This document shows positions 22,539 through 33,836 of a stretch of DNA of 64,000 nt, one piece after another (the stretch's first letter is position 1; every line of letters begins with the position of its first letter). This DNA is from Rebecca billardiae RCC1528. Taxonomy: Eukaryota > Haptophyta. The notes below the pieces were generated by a model that saw only the letters and a program-made list of their open reading frames with translations, did not search any database and was not told the origin of the DNA. The stretch covers positions 4,030,001 to 4,094,000 of the forward strand of contig OZ251224.1 in NCBI GenBank assembly GCA_965240325.2, read 5' to 3'. The translations under genes were made by a program, and so were the position numbers.

Positions 22539-23177
22539 CGACGAATCAGGCTGCCCGAGTTTTGCTTATCATTGATGCGATAACGACCGCAGGCTCATAC
22601 CAGCTGACTAATCCGCAGCCGGACTGCCAGAGGCCGCAGACGTCCTGAGCCATGCTTCGCACCAGCCGGATCGCTGGCCACAGGAAGCCAGGATCCTCCA
22701 AGGCCAGGCCCAGGCGGCGGCCAGGCGCGAGGACACCGCGCACCTTCGCCTGTGCCGATCGAACCCGGGAGCGACGCACCCGCGCGCACGGGCCGCGGCG
22801 CGTCGGGGACGGGCGGCTCCAGTCGCTGCTGCCAGCCTGCCACGCGCCAATACGGCAGTGGATGGCAGAGCGGCTTGGACTTGGTGCCGCCCGAAGACCC
22901 ATCTCTCTTATCCCAAGGAGCACTCGTACCCAGATAAGACAGGGGTCCAGAGTGGCTTGTTGGAAACCATATCATCATAATCTAGTCCACTACACAGTGG
23001 ACGACAGTGATCGTTGGCAGGGCGGAGCTCTGGCCAGGCTGACGGATTAGTGAGTGCACGCGTTAAAAAGTAGCGCGCAGTAACATCTGCCTTGGTCGAG
23101 TCTTTCGAGAAGGGGCGTTGGTTGCGGTAAGTATCGAGGAAAAGGGGCAGTACAGAGGTTGGGTGAGGGTGGTGGTT

Positions 23178-23260
23178 GGTTGGGGGCTGGCCAGGGTAGG
23201 GCTGGAGGCTTCGGCCGCCAGTCTGATCACCCGGAGCCCGTTATAAAGGGGAATTTATTA
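23178..23260 (+). repeat. 83-bp direct repeat, copy 2
   Basis: Second copy, 722 bp downstream of the first and about 200 bp upstream of the GAF-protein ATG. The TATAAA motif could serve as its core promoter. Confidence 0.85.
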
Positions 23261-23455
23261 GTATGCACAGTAGAAGCAATCTCGTCAAAACGCATCCATG
23301 GACTGGAGAAAATACCGCCTTACCTGCGGGCAAGGGCCGGGTGGCCGCGTAATATGATACTGCGGGTGCATGTGTGTAACCACCTCACCACTCGACGCGC
23401 CTTGCCAGTGGTACGGCCGCCACAAGGCGCCCTCACCGCGGCTTCCGTGGGCGGC

Positions 23456-26400
23456 ATGGCCCCGAGCGTCGCAGCGGCGACCGAGCGCATGCCTCGTCGC
23501 AAGAATGCGCTTCGGCGGGAGTCGATCATCCCGAAACAGGAGATGGATTCGCTCGCGAGCTACTTCGCCTCGTTGAACGAGGGTGCCGACGACGCGACGG
23601 TAGGCGCGATCGGCGAGGAGGAGAGCTACGATGGCGCAGCAGGCCTGGATGGCGATGTGGCCGGGTACGGGCGCGCTGATTTGGCGTCCGCAGGGCACGC
23701 GCCTGGAAGCCGAGCTCGCCATTCCCTCGCGCCCATCCCATCACGGCCGGGCACAACCCCTGCCGGCGCCACGCGCGCCAGCATCAGCGTCGCGAGGGGA
23801 TCGCCAGCCTCGCCCCACCTGGGCCCCACCGTGCCTATGTCGCCGCGCCGGCTCGAGCCACTCGGGCACGCATCTGGCGGACGGGGCGGCGGTGCCTCAG
23901 CCTCACCCCATCTTCCGCCGGGCACTGCGCCCGTCAGCCGGCGCCATGATGCTGACGCCTACTCGCTGGGGCGGATGCCACCCAACCGCCCTCCGGTCGC
24001 GCAGCCGCGGTCGGCGCAGCAGCAGCAGCAGGATGCGATGGGACGGGCAGAGACGACGGTGAGCACGACGATCACCTTTGCAAAGGTCAAGGCGGGTGAC
24101 GTGACCGTGCCCCGGCTCGCCGACCTCGCTCCGCGAAGGCCGCAAGGGTCAGCCGAAGAGGCCGCCCGCGCAGCAGCTGCCATGAAGGGCGGCTATGAGA
24201 ACGCGAGCAGATCCAGCTGCTCGGCGGCTCAGCACTCATCAATGGGCTGTTCCGGGATCGAGGCATCATCCTCGCCGCAGGGTGGCGCCAGGGGACGCAC
24301 GAGCGCGATGCGTACGTCGGCCTCCTCGGTTCTGTCAAGCGTCTCATCCCAGGCGGCGGCCCGCAGCACAGCCACGACGCCGTCAAACCAGCGGCGCGGC
24401 GTCGGCATGCGCGCGAGCATGGACGGCGTGTCGTGGGACTCGATGCACCAGGCGAGCGGCGGCGGCGGCACAGCCGTGGACGAGCGTCGCGCGCGCGGCT
24501 CGTCGACCATCTTCGAATCTTCACGCAGCGGCAGCATGACCCACGCGGCGGCTGGTGCCGTGCAACAAAGCCTAGATGAGCAGCTTGGCGTCGGTCGTCG
24601 CTCACTGTCAGAGGAGACCGACGAGAATGCGGACGTGCCTCTCTTCATCGGCGGCATGGGCGCGCCGCATCAGCATGATGGCGACTTCGAGCTCAAGTCG
24701 CAGCACGACGACCGACTTGCCGGCCTTCCTGCTGGTGTGGGCGCTCCACGAGAGAGCGGGGCATTGGGGCTCCGGTCGTGTGAGACGAGCCCAGCCGCTC
24801 ACAGCCGCAGCTCCCTCAGGCAGCCCGGAGCTGGCGCGGCAACGGACGTGTCCAGGCGGCGCTACGAGCCTGGGCGAGGGTCGATGAGCGCCGCAGCGAT
24901 GGGCATCGAGCGCCGCGGCTCGGGGATGCGCACGACGCAAGCGCCACTCAGCGAGGGGCGCTCGCGAGCGCAACCACTTGCGCTGCTTCTCGGCGCGGAT
25001 GACAGCGGGGGCGGGCCCCAAGCGACGCCGAGCTCGAGCCGCCTCGCCAGCATGGCGGATCGAATCCTGGCCGGCGGAGCCGGGCACCGCGCGACGGACA
25101 ATACATCTGGCCCCAGACGAGCTGGCTCATCGCTTGCCGGCAAACCACAAGCTGGCCGGGTGTCGCAGGAGCGGGAGACGTCCCACTCGGCGAGCCGATC
25201 AGCTCAGCGGTCGCGAGGCCTCGTCGACAAAGCCCACGCGGACAATGTCGCTCTGGACGCCGAGAGGATACAGGCGCTGCTGCGCGCGCAGTGCGCGCTT
25301 GCGGCGGCGGGTGATCTGCACACGCTCGCGCGCACGCTGATCGCCAATGTGCCCGCCGTGGTGCCGTGCGTTCGCGCGCGCCTGTTCGTACCGCCCGCCG
25401 TGAGCAGCGGCGGGTCTGGCAGCGGCGACGCCAGCGGCGATGTCGTCGTGCCAGTGGGCATCAGCGATCGCGCTGGCGCCGAGCCAGCACCCTCAGCCGG
25501 CCTCGTGCACTGGGCGGCGAGGTCGGGCACGAGTGCGATCGTCGAGGACGCAGTCGCTGACTCGCGCTACAACGCGCCGCATGACGGCGTGCTCCCGCCG
25601 GCGACCCCGATGGCAGCGATCCCCCTGCGCGCGCAGACCGAGCATCAGGGCACGCCCGCGCTCGTTGGCGTGCTCGAGGTCGTCGGCCATGCCGAGGAGC
25701 CCTGGGACGACACGAGCATCCACCTGCTCGCGTGGCTTGGCTGCGCGCTGCAGTCCATCGTGAGCTCGCTGCATCGGCAATCGGCGGCGCAGGAGAGGGC
25801 GGTGGGTGCGGCGCGCGCGACCCTGGCGCGCGTGGATGCGCAGCACGGCAAGCTCGTCAGCGCTCTCGCCGCGTGCGTCCGATACCCACCGCCGGCGCGC
25901 GTGCTCGAGGAGCTCGCGAGCTGCACAGCCGTGTTGGGCACCGCGCGCAGCGCACGCATCTGGGTGCTGTACGAGGCTCGTCGCGGTTCGCAGGGGCGAG
26001 TGCCGCAGTCTCGCGAGCTGTGGCGGCCGGCGGAATGGCGCCTCCGCCTGGTGGCGCAGTGGCACCGCGGCGCACGGCCGGGAGAGCGGGACCAGGCGCA
26101 CGGCGCTGACGGGCCCGCCTCCGCTTCCGGCTCGCGCACCGAGAGCGAGGCCAACGACCGGAGCAGTGATGAGGGCGACGACGACGACGACGATGATGAC
26201 GACGAGGAGGACGAGGACGACGAGATGGAGGGCTTTGCGTTGCCGGCCGCCGTCGCCGCCGACCCAGCTCTGCGCGGGAGCGTCGCCGTCAGCGAGCTGC
26301 CCGCTGACCTCCGGCTGGCGCTCGAGCGCGAGCTTGGCACCGCCGGCGCCTCAGACGACGCCGGCGCGGGCGCGTCAGGTGATGGGTGCTCGGGTAAGAT

Positions 26401-27777
26401 CGTGCTCAGCGTGCAGCCCGCGACACCGCGTCAGCGCGTCGTCGTCGCGCTTGAGCGTGATTCAAGCTCGGCCGAGGCAGGCTCGTCGGTCGAGCGCAGC
26501 TCAGTCGGTACGGCATCGGAGCGCGCGCGCGCGGCCGCGCATGTGATTGCGAGCCCGCGCGCTCACGCGATCGCCACAACCACTGCCCATCCACGCCCCT
26601 CCAACGCAGAGCTACTCGCGCGCTGCGCAGCGAGCGCACTTCAGACACTCGGCTCGGGGGCCGAGTTGGCGCTCGCGCGTCGGCATCGCGCCCGCATCCG
26701 CTGGGTGCGGGCCATCGAGACCGTGCGCAGGCAGCGCACCTTTGTCGCGTGCGCGCACGACGCATGCGGCCGCGCGCGAGAGCTACTGCGGCGCCCTCGC
26801 ATGCGCTGGGGCTCATCGGCGCGAGCCCGCCACCCTCGACCCTGCCTTTGCCGCGCGCGCGCACAGGGTCGCCGTGCGCGAGCACCTCCTGCAGTCGATG
26901 GAGGAGCAGGCGCACGCCATGCGCCAGCGCGCCTCGCTGCTGCTCGAGTCGTCCGCCATCCTGTCCGCGATGCGCGACGAGCCCGGCCAGGACGGCACGC
27001 CAGGCGCGCAAGGTGCGTCGATGGAGGAGGCCACCCTCTCGATGATCGGCCGGCGTATCATGACGTACTCGGAGAAGCAGCTCGTGGTCGACCGCTCCTC
27101 GCTCTTCCTATACGAGGAGCGGAAGCTCGAGCTGTACACCGTGTACGCGACAGGTGCGCTCGCGCGCTCCGAGCGGAAGCGGCCCCGCGCTTGGCTTCCC
27201 CGCGCAGCCTACCGCTGACGAGTGTCCGCGGGTGGCGTGTGCGCGGCGTGCGGGCGCAGGTCTCGACCGGCAGCTCGTCCTCTCGGTGCGTGGCGGGCAG
27301 GCGGCTCGCGCGGGGCTGGTCGCCGCCGCCATCTCGACGGGCCAGACCGTTGTCACCTCCGACGCGTACACCCACCCGTGGTTTAACTCGGCATTCGACC
27401 GCGACTCTGGCTACCGCACCAAGTCGGTCGTGGTGATCCCGCTCAAGACGACGGACGGCGCGACGATCGGCGCGGTGCAGCTGATCAACAAGCACCCTTA
27501 CCACGCGGCCGGCGCGGTCCCGGGCTCCAAGGCCGCCGAGAAGATCGTCGACTTCTCCGCCGAGGACGTGCTGGTCGCAGAGGCGCTCTCGACCCAGATC
27601 GCGCTCACCATCGAGATCCTCCAGGTGAAGCGGCAAGCGGAGAACGCCGTGCAGCTCATGATGAAGGAGGCGGGCGGGAAGGCCCCAACCGCCGTGCCGC
27701 TGCCGCCTTCCGTCGGGCGAGGCGCGGCGTCTCGCCCCGGCCGTGTGCGACCTGCTCAGGCGGCTCAGCAGAGGTAG
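23456..27777 (+). CDS. Large protein with two GAF domains (PDE-type GAF at C-terminus)
   Basis: Proposed exons 23456-26722, 26826-27153 and 27260-27777, about 1370 residues. The last intron (GTGCGCTC ... GGGCGCAG) is well supported because it restores YATG-LDRQLVLSV. The first is less certain: GTGCGCAGG to CGCGAG keeps the frame, but a sequencing indel is an alternative. Residues 1-590 are low complexity, Ser/Arg/Ala-rich. A GAF domain spans about 600-790 (ALLRAQCALAAAGDL to VGVLEVVGHAEEPWDD). An acidic run follows. The second GAF (RRIMTYSEKQLVVDRSSLFLY to IGAVQLINKH) resembles cyclic-nucleotide-binding GAFs of phosphodiesterases, including FDRDSGYRTKSVVVIPL. No phosphodiesterase, cyclase or kinase domain follows, so it may be a cyclic-nucleotide sensor or adaptor. 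Confidence 0.72.
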
Positions 27778-28090
27778 TAAGCTAGAGTCAGATCACTGAT
27801 CAGACGGACGGACGATATTATAACTATTATAAGTATAAACTATAAGACTCAGTCCATCACTCGGCTGCGTCTGCTGACGGCAGCTGCCTCGCAGTCGTGC
27901 GCCATATCGTCGTCATGTTGATGAGCAGCTGACGATGCGCAGTGAATGCTGATGCGATTACAATAATGACTGCTACTACGGCATCAGTGCGTGCTATGAT
28001 AATCATCTCCTCGATCTCCTCGCTGCCGGCCGCCGCCCTCAGTGGCGCCGGCCGCCAGCCTGGTCGCCCCGCTCGACCGAGCGCCTGTAC
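27778..28090. other. Convergent intergenic, GAF protein / GT61
   Basis: 313 bp between two converging stop codons, AT-richer than its flanks, presumably two 3' UTRs. No gene. Confidence 0.6.
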
Positions 28091-29902
28091 TTACTTGTCG
28101 TCGGCCACGTCGCCGAGCTCTGCGAGCACCCGCCCCGCCGCCAGCCCGAGGGTGCGCAGGAACTCGTCGACGTGCACGACGGTGTTGTAGTGCGCGTGCG
28201 CATTCTCCGCGTGCGCGTTCGTCCAGCGCACGTACGCCAGCCCCAGCACGCCCGCCAGCCGCTGGAACGAGTTGGTGCAGTAGCCACGCGGGCAGAGCTC
28301 CGCCACGGCCGCATGCGGAGGCAGCCAGATCATGTTGGCGTACCCCGCGCCGTGCATGCCCGTGAGCACGTCAGCCTGGCGGAGCAGCCGGAGCTGCGCT
28401 GCGAACGGGATGGCGGCAAAGTCGGCCATCGTCAGCCCGTGCGCGGTGCGCGCGCGCACCGCGGCCGCCACCTCTGGCTCGTTGAGGCAGCGCCGCTCGA
28501 CCGTCGCGCCGTATGCGCCGCCCGCGCCGCGGCCGCGCGAGATCCAGAGGACGCGCAGCCCGCCCGCGGCGCGCGGCGGCTCGGTGGCGGGCTCCACCGC
28601 GTCCCCCGCCGCCGCGCCGCCCGCCCCGCCGCCGGCCCCCGCGCGGGGCAGCGCGTACGGCAGCGCGCCGAGCGCCTCGAGCACCGAGCCGGTCGCGCCC
28701 CTGTAGAAGGCAGAGGTGCGACACGGCGCGCCGCGCGCGCAGTGCGGCGCGCACGGCGCGGCGCACGCAGCCTCGAGCGCCTTGCCGATCACGCCGCGCC
28801 CGTAGTTGGAGTGGAAGCCGCTCACGCCGACGATCGCGCGGCGCACCCTCCGCGCGCGCCCGCCCAGCTGCGCGAAGGTCGCCAGCGGCTCATCGCTGAG
28901 CGCCGCCCACAGCAGCGCGTGCCCGCCCCAGAAGGCGCGCGAGCCGGGCGCGGTGGCCTTGTCCGGCGGCATCAGCACGATCTGCACGCGCGGGCGCGCG
29001 CGGCCGCGCTCGCCCGCGCAGAGCAGCGCGAGCATCGCGTACAGCTGCAAAAAGTCATAGTGCCCCAGCCAAAAGTTCTTGGGCGAGATTCTGACGAGCA
29101 GCACAGTGAGCACGTCCTCAGCGCCCAGCGAGCCCGCGCGCAGCTCGGCGCCGCCCGCCGCAAGCGGCACGCCGCCGGGGGGCGGCGTGGCGAGCGGGGC
29201 GGAGGCGCCGCGTGTCGGCGCGGGTCCCGGACCGTCCGCTGGCGCATCCACGTCCGGCGCGCCCTCCGCGAGCGCCGAGGGCAGGATGCGTGAGAGCGGG
29301 CCGCTGAAGCGCAGCGCGCGCAGCGCCACGCGGTCGAGCGCACACCCGCGCAGCGCGAGCACGCCCGGCTGCCAGACGAAGGGGTTGGAGATCGTGGGGT
29401 GCGAGTAATCGACCGCCTCGAAGCCTCCCGCGCGCGGGTCGAGCACAAAGTGCTCGAGCTCGCAGAACCACGCCACGCCGCCGCGTGCGTAGCACGCGAG
29501 CGACGAGGGCGGCGCCGACGCCTCAGCGGCTGCGCGCACACCTGCCGGCGGCGGGCGGCATATCTCGGAGCGGTTGGGCTGCCAGGCGCTACGCCATCGC
29601 TCGTTGCAACACGTGCGGTACATCCGCTCGTCCGTAGTCGCGTTCACTACGACTGGCGCGCCGACACGCGTGCGCGCATCGGGCACAGCTGCCGCGGCCG
29701 CAGCGGCAGCGGGCGAGGGCGAGGGCTCCGCCGGGTGCCGCGCGTCGGCGATGGGCGTGAGGGCGCGTGGCGGCGGCCGGTGTATTCGCGCGCGCTGCGG
29801 CTGCTCAGCCCTCGTGGCCAGCACGAACGCCACCAGCGAGCCGGCGGCGAGCGCTAGCGTCACCAGTGCGAGCAGCCGCATGCCGCCAGGGCCGGCCGCC
29901 AT
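28091..29902 (-). CDS. GT61-family glycosyltransferase (EOGT/xylosyltransferase-like), type II membrane
   Basis: 603 residues from the ATG at 29902, single exon. Residues 9-28 (RLLALVTLALAAGSLVAFVL) are a signal anchor after a short N-terminus. The catalytic region carries the GT61 signature QADVLTGMHGAGYANMIWLP followed by AVAELCPRGY, as in EOGT and plant xylosyl/arabinosyltransferases. A conserved Cys-rich part (AACAAPCAPHCARGAPC) precedes it. It probably transfers a pentose or GlcNAc to glycoproteins or polysaccharides in the Golgi or ER; the acceptor cannot be deduced. The frame is open upstream to 30277 but that part is antisense to the XAP5-like gene. Confidence 0.85.
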   Translation of the reverse strand: MAAGPGGMRLLALVTLALAAGSLVAFVLATRAEQPQRARIHRPPPRALTPIADARHPAEPSPSPAAAAAAAAVPDARTRVGAPVVVNATTDERMYRTCCNERWRSAWQPNRSEICRPPPAGVRAAAEASAPPSSLACYARGGVAWFCELEHFVLDPRAGGFEAVDYSHPTISNPFVWQPGVLALRGCALDRVALRALRFSGPLSRILPSALAEGAPDVDAPADGPGPAPTRGASAPLATPPPGGVPLAAGGAELRAGSLGAEDVLTVLLVRISPKNFWLGHYDFLQLYAMLALLCAGERGRARPRVQIVLMPPDKATAPGSRAFWGGHALLWAALSDEPLATFAQLGGRARRVRRAIVGVSGFHSNYGRGVIGKALEAACAAPCAPHCARGAPCRTSAFYRGATGSVLEALGALPYALPRAGAGGGAGGAAAGDAVEPATEPPRAAGGLRVLWISRGRGAGGAYGATVERRCLNEPEVAAAVRARTAHGLTMADFAAIPFAAQLRLLRQADVLTGMHGAGYANMIWLPPHAAVAELCPRGYCTNSFQRLAGVLGLAYVRWTNAHAENAHAHYNTVVHVDEFLRTLGLAAGRVLAELGDVADDK

Positions 29903-30044
29903 CGTAGCCTTGGACCACTGGCCGGAGCGGCCGGCGGCGAGCGCCAACCCCCCCCGACGGCGTGCGTCGTCGAGCTTTCGCACGTGGTGCGGGGCGCGCG
30001 GGTCGCCGCTGGCATCGCCTCGCGGGCGTGGCGGTGCGCGCAGG
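29903..30044. promoter_or_regulatory. Short shared divergent promoter, GT61 / XAP5-like
   Basis: Only 142 bp between divergent ATGs, the tightest head-to-head pair in the window. No obvious TATA box. Confidence 0.45.
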
Positions 30045-30473
30045 ATGTCGGAGGGCGTGGCGTCCGGCTCATTTGCTTCGGGGGGCGACCAGCGCGACCG
30101 CGCGCGCAAGCTTGCCGAGAAGCGCGAGCGCGAGAAGGCGGAGAACGCAGCGCAGCGCGCTGCGCTCGAGGAGGAGACGGCGCGCAGCGGGCTCAAGAGC
30201 CGAGAGGAGCGCTTCGACGTAACCGTGGACACGTTCAACGACGCGCTCACGCGATCGACCGTCGGTCTCGTCAGCAAAGCCGACTACGGCCGGCTGCGCG
30301 CCGCCGTGGCCGCCGCAGCTGCCCCAGCGGGCGCGCCGGCCGCTGCGGAAACGGCCAAGGAGCGCGCGGCGAGGAAGCGCAAGGCAGAGCGCGAGAAGTC
30401 GCGCTCGCAGCAACGCCAGCGCAGTGCGCTCAGCTTTGCCGCCGACGATGACGACGAGGAGGCCGCAGTCTGA
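30045..30473 (+). CDS. XAP5/FAM50-like protein, N-terminal part only
   Basis: 142 residues. The pattern matches the N-terminal half of FAM50/XAP5: a charged coiled coil (DRARKLAEKREREKAE), then STVGLV in LTRSTVGLVSKADYG, a Lys/Arg-rich helix, and RSALSFAADDDDEE, equivalent to the SLSFxxEEEE segment of the family. A stop follows directly. The conserved C-terminal XAP5 domain (the larger half of FAM50 proteins, linked to splicing and, in plants, to the circadian clock) is not found downstream in any frame up to 31079. It is either a truncated paralogue or a gene whose second part is elsewhere. Confidence 0.55.
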   Translation: MSEGVASGSFASGGDQRDRARKLAEKREREKAENAAQRAALEEETARSGLKSREERFDVTVDTFNDALTRSTVGLVSKADYGRLRAAVAAAAAPAGAPAAAETAKERAARKRKAEREKSRSQQRQRSALSFAADDDDEEAAV

Positions 30474-31079
30474 CGCGGCACATCACCACCGCGTCGGTGC
30501 ACCCGTGAGATACTCTCTCTCCGCGCGCCATTGTCATCGCGTCATCAGCTTTTCAACATTATTTTGGCGTTAAATCGCATGAAGTATTATTGGACTCCTG
30601 CCTAGCTCGGTACCCCGTACCGTCAACTTCGGCATTCGTCAACTAGAGGTGCGACGACAGCGCCATTGACGAAGCAACATTATGATGGCCCCGTATCGCC
30701 TCTTTATTGCTTCTGAAAGTTGGCCGAAGGTGCGCAGACCTCGGCGGCCGGTTTGAAAGAACACGTCCGCGCACCCGTTTTCGTGCCCGCAATTAAAGCA
30801 CGGGCGCCGCCGCCTGATTCGTTTGCCCCATGCACTGGGAATAACGTGATCTTTGGTTCTTCTCAACAATCCGCTTCGTCTTCTGAGCATCCGCGCCTAG
30901 TCGCGCGCTTGCAACGAACCTCAGCCTCTTGTTTGACCCCGGAACAGCAAGCTGGGCGTGAGCCAGCGCGCGCAGTCAACCGAAATGAAGCTAAACGCAG
31001 TGACGTGCAGCAAGCGTGAGGCGTGGCCGGCGCCACACATTCGCCGACACTCCCGCCGAGCGCCGCCCCGGGTGCGCAC
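30474..31079. other. Intergenic, no gene recognised
   Basis: 0.6 kb with lower GC between XAP5-like and lipase genes. No XAP5 C-terminal coding sequence is visible here. Confidence 0.5.
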
Positions 31080-32235
31080 ATGGCGCAGCTCCCGCGCTCG
31101 TCGTCGCTGCGCGAGTTCGTCTCGTCGCTGGACGGCGAGATCGACCTGCCCTACCTCTCGCTCTCCTTCTCGCACCACGGCCTCGACTCGCTCGACAGCC
31201 AGCGGCATGCGCGCGGCGCGCGTGCAACTGCCGGCTCGTCATCATCATCAACGGCGCCGGCGAATCAGCCCGCGGGCCCTCCGCCGCGGCACGTGGTGCA
31301 GCCCGACGAGGACGTGCAGCGCGCCATGAAGGCTGCGAGCGCCACGACGGGCCCGGCCAACGCCAACCCCGCGCCCGCCTCGCCCTCGCGGCGCGAGGCG
31401 CGCGCGCGCACGCCGCAGCTCACGCGCCGCCCGTCGTCATCGGGCTCTCGCGCGCGCGGCGCGGGGCGCTCGACGGGCGGCGTGCTCGACGGGCTGACCG
31501 TCTCGCTCGAGGGCGGCGAGATGATCCGCAGCCGCACCTTCCGCCTCTGGGGCAGCGCGCCCGGCGGCCGCGCGGTCGAGGGTGGCGCGGAGGCATGCAG
31601 CGCGGCCGACGGCGAGCCCTGCGGTGGCCTCGCCTCGCCTGTCTCGCTGACGCTGGACTATCGGCGGCGGCAGCGGGGGATCACGGTGACCGTGGCGCCG
31701 CGCAAGCTGCGCGTGCGCAAGCGCACCCTCCTCGCGCTGCTGTGCATCTTCAAGGCCACGATGGTCGTCGGCCTGCTGGGGAGCGGCGCGCAGCTGGGCG
31801 CCTCGGGGCTGCGCACGCCCGCGCTGCTCTCGGCGCGCGGCGCGGCGGGGCGCGTGGCGACGGGCGCGCCGATCGCGATGCTCGGGCCGCTGCCGTGGGG
31901 CGCCGGCGGCGCGGCCTCCTCGCCCGCCGCCGGCCGCGTCCCCGGCGCGCGCGCGCCGGCCGCGCGCGCGCGCTCGGCCGCGCGCAGCCCGGCACACGCA
32001 GCCTCCTCCTCACCCGCCGCCGCGCCGTTCGGCGCGGCGCTCGGTGGCCTGCGGCTCGGCTTCCCCGGTGGCGGCGGCGAGAGCGAGGGCGGGCGGCGCG
32101 TGCACCAGAGCCCCCGCGCCGCCTCCGGCGGCGGCGGCGGCCGACTCGGCTCGCTCGCGCTCGGCCTGCCCACGCTCGGCAGCGTGCTCGGCGGCCCGGC
32201 CATCGACTTGCCCTCAGCCAAGCCGCGCGCGGCGC

Positions 32236-32266
<31 letters not shown>

Positions 32267-33836
32267 GGCGGCGCGCGCGCGCGGCGCGGCGACGTCGGGC
32301 GGGCACCGCGCCGTCGCCTCCGCCGTCGACTCGCTCGCCTCCTCGCTGTACGAGGCGCAGCGCCGCGTCGCGCTCGACTTCGACGAGCTGACGGCGCAGT
32401 GCGCGGCCGCTCTCGAGGCGCAGCACGCGCACGTGGCGCGCGGGCTGCAGGGCGCGCTCGGCGGCGGCGGCGGCGCGGAGGCGGCGGCGGCGGCGGCGGC
32501 GGCGCAGCGGCAGCCGGCGCAGCAGCAGCGGCAGCGGGGTGCGCCGACGACGGCTCGGAAGCCGCCCGCGCCGGCGGCGAAGGCCGCGCCGGCGGCGGCG
32601 CCTGCGGCCGCCCCGCCGGCGTCGCCGCCCTCCGCAGCATGGTGGCCGCTCGCGTCGCCGCAGGCGGGCGACCTGGGCGCGCCCGCCGCGACGGTCGCGC
32701 CGCCCGCCGCCGAGCCCGCCGCGGCGGTCGGCGCGCTGCCCGCCGGCTTCGACCGCGAGCTCGCGATCACCTTCGCCGCGCTGTGCGGCACGTCCTACCA
32801 CGTGTGCACCGACGGCAGCGCGCCCTCGGCAGACACGGCGCCCGACACGGCGCGCATGGCCGCCGAGCTCGCGGAGGCCGGGCTCGAGCTCGTCGAGTCG
32901 TTCCGCGACAAGGAGGCGGACACGTTCGCGTTCCTCGCCGCCGAGCGCCTGCCCGCCGGCCTCCCCTCGCGCGCGCGCCGGAAACCCGGCGCGGGCGGCC
33001 CGCCGACCGCCGCGCTCGGCGCCGCGCACCGTCCAGTCACGCGCCTCTACCTCGTGTTCAGAGGCTCCGTGTCCGCCGTGAACAAGGAGCAGAACCTCGA
33101 CTTCATGCGCACGGAGTACGACCGGGCGGGCGTGGCGTTCGAGCCCGTGTGCGAGCGCGCCGAGGACGCCGTCTCGCGCGTGCTCGTCCACCGCGGCTTC
33201 CTGCGTGCGTGGCAGTCGCTGCGCGAGCGGACGCTCGCGGGCGTGCGGCGCGTGGGCGAGGCGGAGGCGCGCGCCGGCCGCGACGTCGAGCTGCACGTGA
33301 CCGGGCACTCGCTCGGCGGCGCGATGGCGATGCTGGCGTCGCTCGAGATCGCGCACGTCGCGCGCGCGGCGGCCAAGGCCCACAGGGCCGCCGCGCCGCC
33401 GAGCGCGCACGGCGGCGCGCTCGAGGCGGCGGCGCGCGCGCTCGCGCACGCGCGCGCGCGCGCCTCCTCCGCGCAGGGCGCCCTGGTCGCCCACTCCCTG
33501 TACACGTTTGCGGCGCCGCGGCTGGGCAACGCGCACTTCGCGTCGCTGGTGGGCAACGTGCTCGGCGCGTGCGCGGAGTACTGGGCGCTGCAGGCCGGCG
33601 GCGACGCGGTGCCGCACCTCCCGCTGCAGGCGATGGGCTTCGCGCACCCGCCGGGGCGCATCGTCTCGCTCAACAAGTACAGGCGCGTGGGCGCGCACAT
33701 CGACCACGCGGGCGACGACCACCGGCTCGACGGCTGGCTGCCGCGCGGCGGCGACCCGGTGAACTGGGTGCGCACGCACGACGTCGCGTCGTACGGCGAC
33801 GACCTCGCCAACCTCAGCACGCACGTCGCGCCATAG
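31080..33836 (+). CDS. Class-3 (Rhizomucor-type) lipase with long N-terminal extension
   Basis: 918 residues from ATG 31080, single exon. The catalytic part is C-terminal: LYLVFRGSVS (oxyanion strand), VHRGFLRAWQSL, the nucleophile elbow TGHSLGGAMA with Ser near residue 744, YTFAAPRLGN, then Asp in AGGDAVPHLP and His in NWVRTHDVASY completing the Ser-Asp-His triad. The N-terminal about 550 residues are mostly low-complexity Ala/Gly/Pro, with one conserved-looking block (SLTLDYRRRQRGITVTV ... RKRTLLALLCIFKATMVVG) that includes a hydrophobic segment and may anchor the protein. It likely hydrolyses acylglycerols or galactolipids. A GTG at 31023 in frame is not used as start here. Confidence 0.87.

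Larger units (their letters stand above)
21719..23455. other. Intergenic with hairpin and direct repeats
   Basis: 1.7 kb between two plus-strand genes. The first part is AT-rich. It holds a perfect palindrome and two 83-bp direct repeats, listed separately. No gene recognised. Confidence 0.6.

Noticed and set aside
22740-22810. Possible tRNA (GATCGAACCC resembles a T loop)
   Set aside because: No D arm, anticodon arm or acceptor stem can be formed around it.
29903-30277. N-terminal extension of the GT61 protein
   Set aside because: It is antisense to the XAP5-like coding sequence and would place the signal anchor far inside the protein.
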